The notes under the pieces: model-generated | What the model saw: only the letters and a program-made list of their open reading frames with translations | What the model was told of the DNA's origin: nothing | The model's database searches: none | Source of the DNA: Novosphingobium sp. B1 | GTDB lineage: Bacteria > Pseudomonadota > Alphaproteobacteria > Sphingomonadales > Sphingomonadaceae | DNA length: 64,000 nt | NCBI RefSeq assembly: GCF_900176395.1 | Contig: NZ_FWXL01000005.1 | Coordinates: forward strand, 124,001 to 188,000 | Reading direction: 5' to 3' | Made by a program: the position numbers and the translations under genes | Shown: in pieces, positions 56,473 to 64,000 of the stretch | Layout: each line of letters opens with the position of its first letter | Numbering within the stretch: position 1 is the stretch's first letter

Positions 56473-58305
56473 GTGTCTCCAGGCAGCAGGCGAAGGGCTG
56501 AAATAGAAGGATTGCGCGCAGTCGCCGTGGTCCCTGTCATGCTGTTCCACGCCGGAATAACGGGATTTGAAGGCGGCTTTGTCGGCGTCGACATATTCTT
56601 CGTCATCAGCGGCTATCTCATTACACGCATCATCCGATCAGAGACTAATTCCAGCAATTTCAATATTTTGAATTTCTACGCGCGTCGTGCACGCCGGCTT
56701 TTGCCCGCTCTTTCGGTCATGCTTTTCGCCAGCACCGCAATGGCATGCGCCATCTTCGTGCGGGACGATCTGCGAAAGTTCGGCCAAGCGCTCGGCGCGA
56801 CCGGGATTTTCGCGGCCAATCTCCTGTTCGCACGCAAGGTTGGCTACTTCGATGACACCGAAGGATATGCGCCGCTGCTGCACATGTGGAGCCTCGCGGT
56901 AGAGGAGCAGTTCTACCTGCTGTTCCCGCTGTGCCTTGCGGCGCTATGCCGCTGGCGAAGGTCGATGCTGGTCCCGTTGCTGGCGGCCGGGACGATTGCC
57001 GGATTTGCCTATGCAATGACAGCCGCGTTGCAAACGCCGCAGGCCGCGTTCTACCTGCCCCAGACCCGGACCTGGGAACTGCTCGCAGGGGCGGCAAGTG
57101 CAACCCTTGCCCGGCGACAGCGGCCGGAACTTGCCCTTGCTGGTCTGGCAATGGTTCTGGCAGGGATCGCGGTGGCGAGGCCCGCCATGACCTTGCCGGG
57201 GCCCGTCTTGCTCCTCTCGGTGATCGGGACCTGCCTTGTTCTCGTCCATGGCAATACGCAATCGGCGGCGCACCGACTGTTGAGCACGAGGCCCCTCGTT
57301 GCCATCGGAGGAGCGTCGTACGGGCTTTACCTCTGGCATGTGCCGCTTCTTGCCTTCATTCATTACAGCTGGCTGGGCGAGGTGCCGCTCTGGCTCAGGC
57401 TGGCAGCCCTGCTCATCGCCTGCGCTCTGGGCTTTTCATCGCTTCGCCTGATCGAAACTCCTGTGCGGGAACGGCGCCTCTTGAGGCACCCCACATCCCT
57501 CTGGGCCTTCGCCGCAGCGACTGTCGGGCTGCCTGCAGGGTTTGGAGCAGCCGCTCATTTCGACCGACTGCCAACCGTTGAACCGGCGAACGCTGCGGCG
57601 CTTGTGCCGGAAACGGTCCTTCCCGACTCGGGCGTAGCCTTCGTGCTCTATGGTGACAGCCATGCGCGCCAGTACATGCAGGCGGCGAGCCGGCGGTGGC
57701 CTGACGGCGCGCTGCTTACCGCCAATGGCTGCATGTCGCTGCCCCACGCCAGCAATTCTCCCGAGCAAACGTCCACGGCCGTGGCCTGCCGGGCGCTGGT
57801 CGACGAACTGGTGACTTATGCAAGGCGCACCCGCCCCCGCACCGTGTTCTGGGCGCAGCGCTGGGAGCGGGATATCTACGCCGCCAGCAGCGGCAAGAAT
57901 CTGGGCTGGACCAATGGCACGGGTCTTCCCGCTCTCCTCACCGGCATTGGCGAAGTTGCTGCGGAATTGCCCGTCGGCACCCGTCTGGTCCTGATTGGCA
58001 GCATTCCCACCGCCGCAGCGGCCGGTCCCGAGATGGCGGGCGGACCCGAGCGCTGCAAACGCTACGTCAATGTCACCTGCCCAAGCAGCTACCCGGCACG
58101 GGAAGCTGAGGCGCGTGCAGTCAATGCCGCCCTCAAGGCCTTTGCTCTTGGCAATCCTCGCATTGCCTACGTCGATCCGTCGGACGTGCTGTGCAACGCC
58201 ACGGACTGCCTGCTGCGCGGTCCCCGAGGCCCGGTCTACGCCGATGCTACCCATCTGACGCCCGACTATGCCAATGCCGTAGCGGCACTGTTCCCTGAAC
58301 CGTGA
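56473..58305 (+). CDS. OafA/YrhL-type acyltransferase with C-terminal SGNH domain
   Basis: A 610-residue membrane O-acyltransferase. The N-terminal acyltransferase-3 domain (about 1-340, ten or so membrane helices) opens with EIEGLRAVAVVPVMLFHAG and GGFVGVDIFFVISGYLIT, where the conserved His and Arg-rich loop (YARRARRLLPAL) lie. The C-terminal SGNH domain has FVLYGDSHARQY (Ser) and DATHLTPDYA (Asp-His). Such fusions add acetyl groups to surface polysaccharide or peptidoglycan. Start is GTG with GGAAGA upstream. No polysaccharide genes adjoin it. Confidence 0.92.
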   Translation: MSPGSRRRAEIEGLRAVAVVPVMLFHAGITGFEGGFVGVDIFFVISGYLITRIIRSETNSSNFNILNFYARRARRLLPALSVMLFASTAMACAIFVRDDLRKFGQALGATGIFAANLLFARKVGYFDDTEGYAPLLHMWSLAVEEQFYLLFPLCLAALCRWRRSMLVPLLAAGTIAGFAYAMTAALQTPQAAFYLPQTRTWELLAGAASATLARRQRPELALAGLAMVLAGIAVARPAMTLPGPVLLLSVIGTCLVLVHGNTQSAAHRLLSTRPLVAIGGASYGLYLWHVPLLAFIHYSWLGEVPLWLRLAALLIACALGFSSLRLIETPVRERRLLRHPTSLWAFAAATVGLPAGFGAAAHFDRLPTVEPANAAALVPETVLPDSGVAFVLYGDSHARQYMQAASRRWPDGALLTANGCMSLPHASNSPEQTSTAVACRALVDELVTYARRTRPRTVFWAQRWERDIYAASSGKNLGWTNGTGLPALLTGIGEVAAELPVGTRLVLIGSIPTAAAAGPEMAGGPERCKRYVNVTCPSSYPAREAEARAVNAALKAFALGNPRIAYVDPSDVLCNATDCLLRGPRGPVYADATHLTPDYANAVAALFPEP

Positions 58306-58395
58306 CGCCGAGCTTGGCGCGGCCCCTTGCCATCGCCGCGCTCTGCGCCTAGCGGCCCCGGCAAGCCCGAGATTACGATTTGCACGGAGTCGAAC

Positions 58396-59712
<1,317 letters not shown>

Positions 59713-59724
59713 CGAGGCCCCCTT

Positions 59725-59748
59725 GCGTCCCCGTGCGGGCGGGGACGC
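59725..59748 (+). terminator. Hairpin after purB, possible terminator
   Basis: GCGTCCCC and GGGGACGC pair perfectly across 8 nt, 13 bp past the purB stop. No T-run follows, so intrinsic termination is uncertain. Confidence 0.4.
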
Positions 59749-59845
59749 TGCACGCACACCAGGGCAAGGCAGCAGGGACTCGCCAAGAGGCTTAACCTGC
59801 CTTAATCAGGGCGGGTTCGGACGGGTGGCTCACGGAGCGAAAGGC

Positions 59846-60157
59846 ATGGGAATGCTGCGCACGATTTTCTGGGTTCTCGTCATTGCGGTGCTCGCCGCGT
59901 TCACGGCCGCCAACTGGCAGCCGGTTGAAGTCCGCATCTGGGAAGGGCTGCTGCTCGAAACCCGGCTTCCAGCGCTGGTCATCCTTGCCTTCCTGCTTGG
60001 ACTGGTGCCGACCTGGTTGATCTATCGCGCCACGCGCTGGCGCCTGCTGCGGCGCATTGCCAATCTCGAGGCGCAGCTGAACGTGAAGACCGCGCCCTCG
60101 CTTTCCTCCACCAACCTCGAAGCCGCCGCTGCGGAAAACAGAAGCGAGACCTTGTGA
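59846..60157 (+). CDS. LapA (DUF1049)-domain small membrane protein
   Basis: A 103-residue inner-membrane protein with two hydrophobic segments (LRTIFWVLVIAVLAAFTAANW and LPALVILAFLLGLVPTWLIY). A basic/coiled C-terminal tail follows (RWRLLRRIANLEAQL), the LapA/DUF1049 layout. In E. coli, LapA works with LapB in LPS assembly control; here no lapB adjoins. Its stop overlaps the GTG of pyrF, indicating translational coupling. Confidence 0.85.
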   Translation: MGMLRTIFWVLVIAVLAAFTAANWQPVEVRIWEGLLLETRLPALVILAFLLGLVPTWLIYRATRWRLLRRIANLEAQLNVKTAPSLSSTNLEAAAAENRSETL

Positions 60158-60828
60158 GCAATCCGATCTACCTTGCCCTCGACCTGCCCCGGCTCGATGC
60201 CGCCGTTGCGCTTGCCCAGAAGGTCAAGGGCCATGTCGGTGGGCTCAAGCTGGGCCTCGAGTTCTTCTGCGCGCACGGCCACCACGGCGTGCACGAAGTG
60301 GCCAAGGTAGGCTTGCCGATCTTCCTCGACCTCAAGCTGCACGATATCCCGAACACGGTGGCGGGCGCGATGCAATCAATTCACGTGCTTGAACCTGCCA
60401 TCGTCACGATCCACGCCGGCGGAGGGCGCGCCATGATGGAAGACGCCAAGGCGGCAGCTGGCGAGCATACCAAGGTTGTCGCGGTCACGGTGCTGACCAG
60501 CCTCGATGACGGGGACATGGCGGCCATGGGCGTCGGTGGATCGGCCTATGACCAGGCGCTGCGGCTCGCCGATCTGGCGCAGGAAGCCGGGCTCGATGGC
60601 ATCGTCTGCTCGGGCCATGAGGTCGGGGCAATTCACAAGCGCTGGAAGAATGGCTACTTCGTCGTTCCCGGCCTGCGCCCCGCCGACGGCAAGCTGGGTG
60701 ACCAGAAGCGCGCCGTGACCCCGCGAGCCGCGCGCGATGCAGGGGCAAGCGTGCTGGTCATCGGCCGCCCGATCAGCCGCGCGGAAGACCCTGTCGCCGC
60801 CGCGCGCGCGATCGAAGCCACGCTTTGA
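60154..60828 (+). CDS. pyrF: Orotidine 5'-phosphate decarboxylase
   Basis: A 224-residue TIM-barrel enzyme that makes UMP from OMP. The catalytic Lys-Asp array is in FLDLKLHDIPNTV (about residues 54-66). GLDGIVCSGHE and FVVPGLRPADGKLGDQKR bind the phosphate. Start is GTG, overlapping the LapA-like gene's stop (GTGA). Normal length for the short bacterial form. Followed after 4 bp by a GNAT gene. Confidence 0.96.
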   Translation: MSNPIYLALDLPRLDAAVALAQKVKGHVGGLKLGLEFFCAHGHHGVHEVAKVGLPIFLDLKLHDIPNTVAGAMQSIHVLEPAIVTIHAGGGRAMMEDAKAAAGEHTKVVAVTVLTSLDDGDMAAMGVGGSAYDQALRLADLAQEAGLDGIVCSGHEVGAIHKRWKNGYFVVPGLRPADGKLGDQKRAVTPRAARDAGASVLVIGRPISRAEDPVAAARAIEATL

Positions 60829-60832
60829 CTCC

Positions 60833-61339
60833 ATGATCCGGTTCCGGTTGGCCAGAGCGGGAGATGTTCCGGCGCTGCGGGCGCTGGTCGAGAAAGCCTA
60901 TCGCGGGCAAAGCGCCAAACGGGGGTGGACGCATGAGGCGGACCTGCTTCATGACGAACGCACCAGCGATGCCGAGCTGACCGCAACGATCGCTGCAGAT
61001 TCCTCGCTCGTGCTGCTTGCCGAAATCGAAGGATCGCTTGCCGGGACGGTCACGATCACGAATCTCGGCAACGGCCGTGCCTATCTTGGCATGCTGTGCG
61101 TAGATCCGGACATGCAGGCCGAAGGACTGGGCCGCGCGCTGATTGCCGATGCCGAGGACATGGCCGCAGAGCAATTCGGTGCGCAAAGCATGGAGATGAC
61201 CGTGATCGACGCGCGCCCTGAACTCATCGCCTGGTACGAGCGGCGTGGTTACGCGAACAGCGGCGAAACACGTCCGTTTCCCAATGGCGATGCAGTGCCA
61301 TTCCGGATGGTGGTGCTGGAGAAAACACTGTTATCCTAA
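60833..61339 (+). CDS. GNAT-family N-acetyltransferase
   Basis: A 168-residue acetyltransferase. The GNAT core is clear: RLARAGDVPALRALVEKAYRG at the N-terminus, AYLGMLCVDPDMQAEGLGRALIADAE (motif A with the Q-x-x-G-x-G acetyl-CoA loop) in the middle, and AWYERRGYANSGETRPF near the end. The acceptor is unknown. It begins 4 bp after pyrF and is likely cotranscribed with it, lying between pyrF and trpF. Confidence 0.9.
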   Translation: MIRFRLARAGDVPALRALVEKAYRGQSAKRGWTHEADLLHDERTSDAELTATIAADSSLVLLAEIEGSLAGTVTITNLGNGRAYLGMLCVDPDMQAEGLGRALIADAEDMAAEQFGAQSMEMTVIDARPELIAWYERRGYANSGETRPFPNGDAVPFRMVVLEKTLLS

Positions 61340-61358
61340 AGAGATGCGAAAACATCAG

Positions 61359-61382
61359 GCATTAATGACGAAGGATTAATGC
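61359..61382. promoter_or_regulatory. Inverted repeat upstream of the SIMPL gene
   Basis: GCATTAAT and ATTAATGC are perfect 8-bp arms 8 bp apart. It lies just after the GNAT gene in an AT-rich stretch. It fits an operator or a weak stem-loop. Confidence 0.4.
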
Positions 61383-61405
61383 AGGTTCGAACGTTAAAGC
61401 GGGCA

Positions 61406-61434
61406 CCAATTCAGGTGCGCGACAGTTGAATTGG
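61406..61434. promoter_or_regulatory. Second inverted repeat upstream of the SIMPL gene
   Basis: CCAATTCA and TGAATTGG are perfect 8-bp arms 13 bp apart, ending 36 bp before the SIMPL start. With the repeat at 61359 this makes two unrelated palindromes in one 130-bp promoter region. Confidence 0.4.
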
Positions 61435-61469
61435 GCAAATCTTGTCGCAACAAGCAGGAGACAAGCCCC

Positions 61470-62249
61470 GTGAAGTTCTTCAAATCCGCTACCGTTCTTG
61501 CCGCGCTGCCTCTTGTCGCGATGGCAGGGCTTGGCATTGCCCAGAGCGCCAGTGCGCAGACAGTTTCGGCAGGTCCGGTCGTCGCTGCCGGCAATACGCT
61601 GCTCAACATTGCGGTTGAGGGCAAGGTCGCCCGCACACCCGACCTGGCGCTGTTCAGCGCTGGAGTTACCACGCAAGGCAAGACTGCAGGTGAAGCGCTG
61701 ACCGAGAATGCGCAGCGCATGACCGCGGTCATCGCCGCACTGAAGAAGGCCGGCATTGCCGAGCGTGATATCCAGACCAGCAATCTCTCGGTAAACCCGG
61801 TCTATGGGCAGCCCAAGCGCTTGCCCGATGGATCGTTCGAGCAGACGGACCCGGTCATCGTCGGCTACCAGGCGACAAACCAGGTATCTGTCCGCCAGCG
61901 CAAGATCGACCAGTACGGCAAGGTGATCGACACGCTGGTTTCTGCTGGCGCCAATCAGGTCAACGGTCCGTCTTTCCAGATCGACAGCCCCGAAGGCGCG
62001 CTCGACGAGGCGCGGATTGCGGCCATGAGCAAGGCTCGTGCGCGGGCCGATCTCTATGCCAAGGCCGCCGGCCTGCGGGTGGTGCGTGTGCTTTCGATCA
62101 GCGAGAATGGCGGCTTCGCGCCGCCTCCGCAGCCCCCGATCATGTTCGCGCGGGAAGCGATGTCCTCTGCCCCCAAATCGTCGCCAGTAGCCGCGGGGGA
62201 GCTGGAAATGACCGTGACGGTCAACGTGAGCTACGAACTCGCCCCCTGA
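61470..62249 (+). CDS. SIMPL (DUF541) domain exported protein
   Basis: A 259-residue periplasmic protein with a signal peptide (LAALPLVAMAGLGIAQSASAQ). The SIMPL domain (about 45-255) has NIAVEGKVARTPDLALFSAGVTTQG, ERDIQTSNLSVNPVY and EARIAAMSKARARADLYAKAAGL. E. coli YggE of this family is linked to oxidative-stress tolerance; the mechanism is unknown. A GTG start at 61470 with AGGAG upstream is preferred. It lies between the GNAT gene and trpF. Confidence 0.9.
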   Translation: MKFFKSATVLAALPLVAMAGLGIAQSASAQTVSAGPVVAAGNTLLNIAVEGKVARTPDLALFSAGVTTQGKTAGEALTENAQRMTAVIAALKKAGIAERDIQTSNLSVNPVYGQPKRLPDGSFEQTDPVIVGYQATNQVSVRQRKIDQYGKVIDTLVSAGANQVNGPSFQIDSPEGALDEARIAAMSKARARADLYAKAAGLRVVRVLSISENGGFAPPPQPPIMFAREAMSSAPKSSPVAAGELEMTVTVNVSYELAP

Positions 62250-62293
62250 GCCGTAATTGACAGAGGCGGCGCGTTGAACGTAACGCGCCGCCA

Positions 62294-62938
62294 ATGCCCG
62301 GACCATCGATCAAAATCTGCGGGATCACTACCCGCGACGCGCTCGCCGCCACCATCGAGGCGCGGGCAAGCCATGTCGGCTTCAATTTCTTTCCACCATC
62401 TCCGCGCTTTCTCGCACTGAAAGATGCGCCGGCGCTGGCGGCACAGGCTGAAGGCCGTCTGACCCGCGTGGGCGTTTTCGTCGATGCCGACGATCGGTTG
62501 CTGGGCGAGGCGGTTGCTTGCGCCCGCCTCGACGCCATCCAGTTGCATGGGCACGAAGACGCAGCGCGGGCCGCTGCCATCCGCACCCGCTTTGGCAAGC
62601 CGGTGTGGAAGGTAATCTCGGTCGCCGGCCCCGGAGATGTTGCCAAGGCCGATGCCTACGCAGGCGTTGCCGACTTCATCCTGTTCGATGCCAAGACGCC
62701 CAAGGGCGCAGCCCTGCCCGGCGGCCTCGGCCTCGCCTTCGACTGGAACCTGTTGCGCGCCTACAAGGGGCCACTGCCCTGGGGGCTGGCCGGTGGGCTT
62801 TCGCCAACGAACGTCGCTGATGCCGTGCGCGAAACTGGCACCACCCTCGTCGATGTGTCCTCGGGCGTTGAAAGCGCGCCCGGCGTGAAGGACGCCGACC
62901 GCATCCGCACCTTCTGCTTCAACGCTCGCACGGCTTGA
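62294..62938 (+). CDS. trpF: Phosphoribosylanthranilate isomerase
   Basis: A 214-residue TIM-barrel isomerase of tryptophan synthesis. General-base Cys9 is in SIKICGITT; the general-acid Asp is expected in FDAKTPKG. DAIQLHGHED, GLAGGLSPTNVADAV and LVDVSSGVESAPGVKD form the phosphate site. Intact and of normal length. trpB follows 0.9 kb downstream, separated by an opposite-strand gene, so it is unlikely to be cotranscribed. Confidence 0.96.
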   Translation: MPGPSIKICGITTRDALAATIEARASHVGFNFFPPSPRFLALKDAPALAAQAEGRLTRVGVFVDADDRLLGEAVACARLDAIQLHGHEDAARAAAIRTRFGKPVWKVISVAGPGDVAKADAYAGVADFILFDAKTPKGAALPGGLGLAFDWNLLRAYKGPLPWGLAGGLSPTNVADAVRETGTTLVDVSSGVESAPGVKDADRIRTFCFNARTA

Positions 62939-62949
62939 GAACATGTGAA

Positions 62950-62980
62950 AACGGGCGACCTCCTGCAAGGCCGCCCGCTT
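62950..62980. terminator. Bidirectional terminator between trpF and the outer-membrane protein gene
   Basis: CGGGCG-A-CCT and AGG-C-CGCCCG form a stable stem around CCTGCA. The minus strand follows with TTTTC, the plus strand with CTTCATTTCG. It sits between two convergent genes and can serve both. Confidence 0.8.
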
Positions 62981-63004
62981 CATTTCGCTTGTCGCGAAGT
63001 TCGA

Positions 63005-63466
63005 TCAGAACTTCACGCCGAGGCCGACGACAGCCGCGTCGGTGTCGGTCAGCAGGGCGTTGTCGGCGAAGAAGTGGCGGTACTCGACCTTGCCATAGAA
63101 CTTGCCGAACGAGTGCTGATAGCCAGCGCCCAGCGACCAGGCGCCTTCTGCGTTGTCAGCGATTTCGGTGTTGTAGCCACCGACGGCATAGAGCTTGCCG
63201 TTGTCCATGACCTTCGCGCCAATGCGGCCGTTGAAGCCGAACGACACCTTGTAGCCCGATGCCAGAACCTTGTCGGCCGAAACTTCGGCACCGACGAAGG
63301 CAGCCTGACCGAGGTCATAGTCGTAGCCGGCGGCAACGCCAGCAAGCGCTTCGGTGTTGCTGTCATTCCAGACAGCGCCGCCGCGTGCTTCGACGCGGGT
63401 TTCGTTGGCAAGAGCCGGGGTAGCCGCAACAAGCGAGGCGGCGAGAGAGATAAGAACCAGACGCAT
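63005..63466 (-). CDS. Small outer-membrane beta-barrel protein
   Basis: A 153-residue protein with a signal peptide (LVLISLAASLVAATPALA). About eight amphipathic strands follow with periodic aromatic residues (GVAAGYDYDLGQAAFVGAEV, GAGYQHSFGKFYGKVEYRHFF), ending VVGLGVKF, where a terminal Phe is the usual assembly signal for BamA-inserted barrels. It fits the OmpA-like/Opacity-type 8-strand porin group. AGGAG lies 8 nt before the ATG. It is placed on the opposite strand between trpF and trpB. Confidence 0.85.
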   Translation of the reverse strand: MRLVLISLAASLVAATPALANETRVEARGGAVWNDSNTEALAGVAAGYDYDLGQAAFVGAEVSADKVLASGYKVSFGFNGRIGAKVMDNGKLYAVGGYNTEIADNAEGAWSLGAGYQHSFGKFYGKVEYRHFFADNALLTDTDAAVVGLGVKF

Positions 63467-63625
63467 AATTGTACTCCTGACTTTTTGGCCCCTTCTGTGA
63501 AGGTGGCGAGGCGTCAGGTAGGTTGCGACCGTTTCGGAGACAATGCAAAAAATCACAGGAGAGTCAGATCGAATAATAATGTGACATCACTGCAACATTA
63601 GGCCCGCTAACAAAGATCGTTACTT

Positions 63626-63653
63626 TTGATATTTACTTGACCATTATTATAAC
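63626..63653 (+). promoter_or_regulatory. Sigma-70-like promoter for trpB
   Basis: TTGATA, a 16-bp spacer and TATAAC lie in the AT-rich part of the 367-bp gap between the divergent outer-membrane protein gene and trpB. Transcription would begin near 63660, leaving a leader of about 175 nt. Apart from this and the hairpin at 63657-63683, no gene was recognised in the gap. Confidence 0.55.
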
Positions 63654-63656
63654 ACG

Positions 63657-63683
63657 AAAAGGCGACCCCTTTCGGAGCCGCCT
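63657..63683 (+). promoter_or_regulatory. Hairpin at the expected 5' end of the trpB leader
   Basis: AAGGCG and CGCCTT pair perfectly, with partly paired CCCC / GGAG inside. If the promoter just upstream is used, the mRNA would begin with this stem, which could protect it from decay. On the minus strand it is followed by TTTTCG and also looks like a terminator. Confidence 0.45.
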
Positions 63684-63833
63684 TCACGACGTTGCGAACC
63701 CCAGCTAGATTGTTTTATATTGATCCTGGATGAACGGCGCGTGCAGGATCTTGCAATCTTGCTGTGGCCTGCCCCAAAGTCACCACCTTTGCCAATCTGG
63801 ACTTTCCGCAAAGGCTCTGCCAAGCGCAGCGCC

Positions 63834-64000
63834 ATGACCGTGCAAACACCGAACAGCTTCCGCAACCAGCCCGATGAACGCGGCCACTTCGGCCAGTTCG
63901 GCGGCCGCTATGTCGCTGAAACGCTGATGCCGCTGATCCTCGATCTCGAGCAGGAATACCGCAAGGCCAAGGCTGACCCGGCGTTCCAGGCAGAGTTCGA
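63834..64000 (+). CDS. trpB: Tryptophan synthase beta chain, N-terminal part
   Basis: Only the first 55 codons are inside the window. The protein begins [20 protein letters not shown], then [21 protein letters not shown]. This is the characteristic TrpB opening, whose loops contribute to the substrate channel. The PLP lysine lies beyond the edge. The ATG at 63834 fits the family start, though the ribosome site is weak. It would condense indole with serine. Confidence 0.93.
   Translation, partial: MTVQTPNSFRNQPDERGHFGQFGGRYVAETLMPLILDLEQEYRKAKADPAFQAEF

Overview
The window is high-GC, densely coded chromosomal DNA from an alphaproteobacterium, most likely a sphingomonad close to Novosphingobium. 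This is judged from gene order and protein character, not from a database search. Supporting points: an F0 ATP synthase operon with both b and b' subunits (atpI-atpB-atpE-atpF'-atpF); the order zinc-ribbon protein / aroA / small membrane protein / cmk / rpsA; acpP-fabF-mltG; a TonB receptor beside a TPR-sulfotransferase; and an EcfG-like general-stress promoter in front of a CsbD-type gene.

Layout. 1-9,000: start of a TonB-dependent receptor (cut by the window edge), a TPR-sulfotransferase, an APC permease, then a probable catabolic/regulatory cassette (FAD oxidoreductase, Rieske oxygenase, divergent TetR regulator with a palindromic operator) and a secreted M20 peptidase. 9,129-23,361: the most unusual region. 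Five leftward genes encode four exported DUF11-type proteins and a 1,686-residue protein that looks like an outer-membrane beta-barrel with an Ig-like N-terminal half. They are bracketed by all parts of a multistep phosphorelay: a hybrid histidine kinase downstream, a divergent LuxR-type response regulator upstream, and a stand-alone HPt protein beyond it. 23,436-26,342: an IS3-family element split by an IS110-family element that carries a strongly structured left end (candidate bridge RNA), plus a perfect 38-bp palindrome. 26,450-38,200: tRNA-Thr, bioA, a 2'-5' RNA ligase-like gene, the acpP-fabF-mltG operon, aspS, rnd, oxyR, pgsA, an LplT-like transporter and a CsbD stress protein.

38,270-48,720: EVE-domain and 2-oxoglutarate oxygenase genes, two translationally coupled exported proteins, tRNA-Ala, the aroA-cmk-rpsA cluster, gloB, a LacI-type regulator and a methyltransferase. 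48,841-55,513: the F0 ATP synthase operon and a ydbH-ynbE-ydbL operon (envelope lipid bridge). 55,599-64,000: radC, an OafA-like acyltransferase with SGNH domain, purB, a LapA-like membrane protein, pyrF, a GNAT acetyltransferase, a SIMPL protein, trpF, a small outer-membrane barrel gene on the opposite strand, and the start of trpB. The expected pyrF-trpF-trpB block is therefore interrupted twice.

Best candidate for an undescribed system: the DUF11 / giant outer-membrane protein operon with its flanking phosphorelay. The sequence supports a regulated cell-surface or extracellular assembly whose function is unknown.
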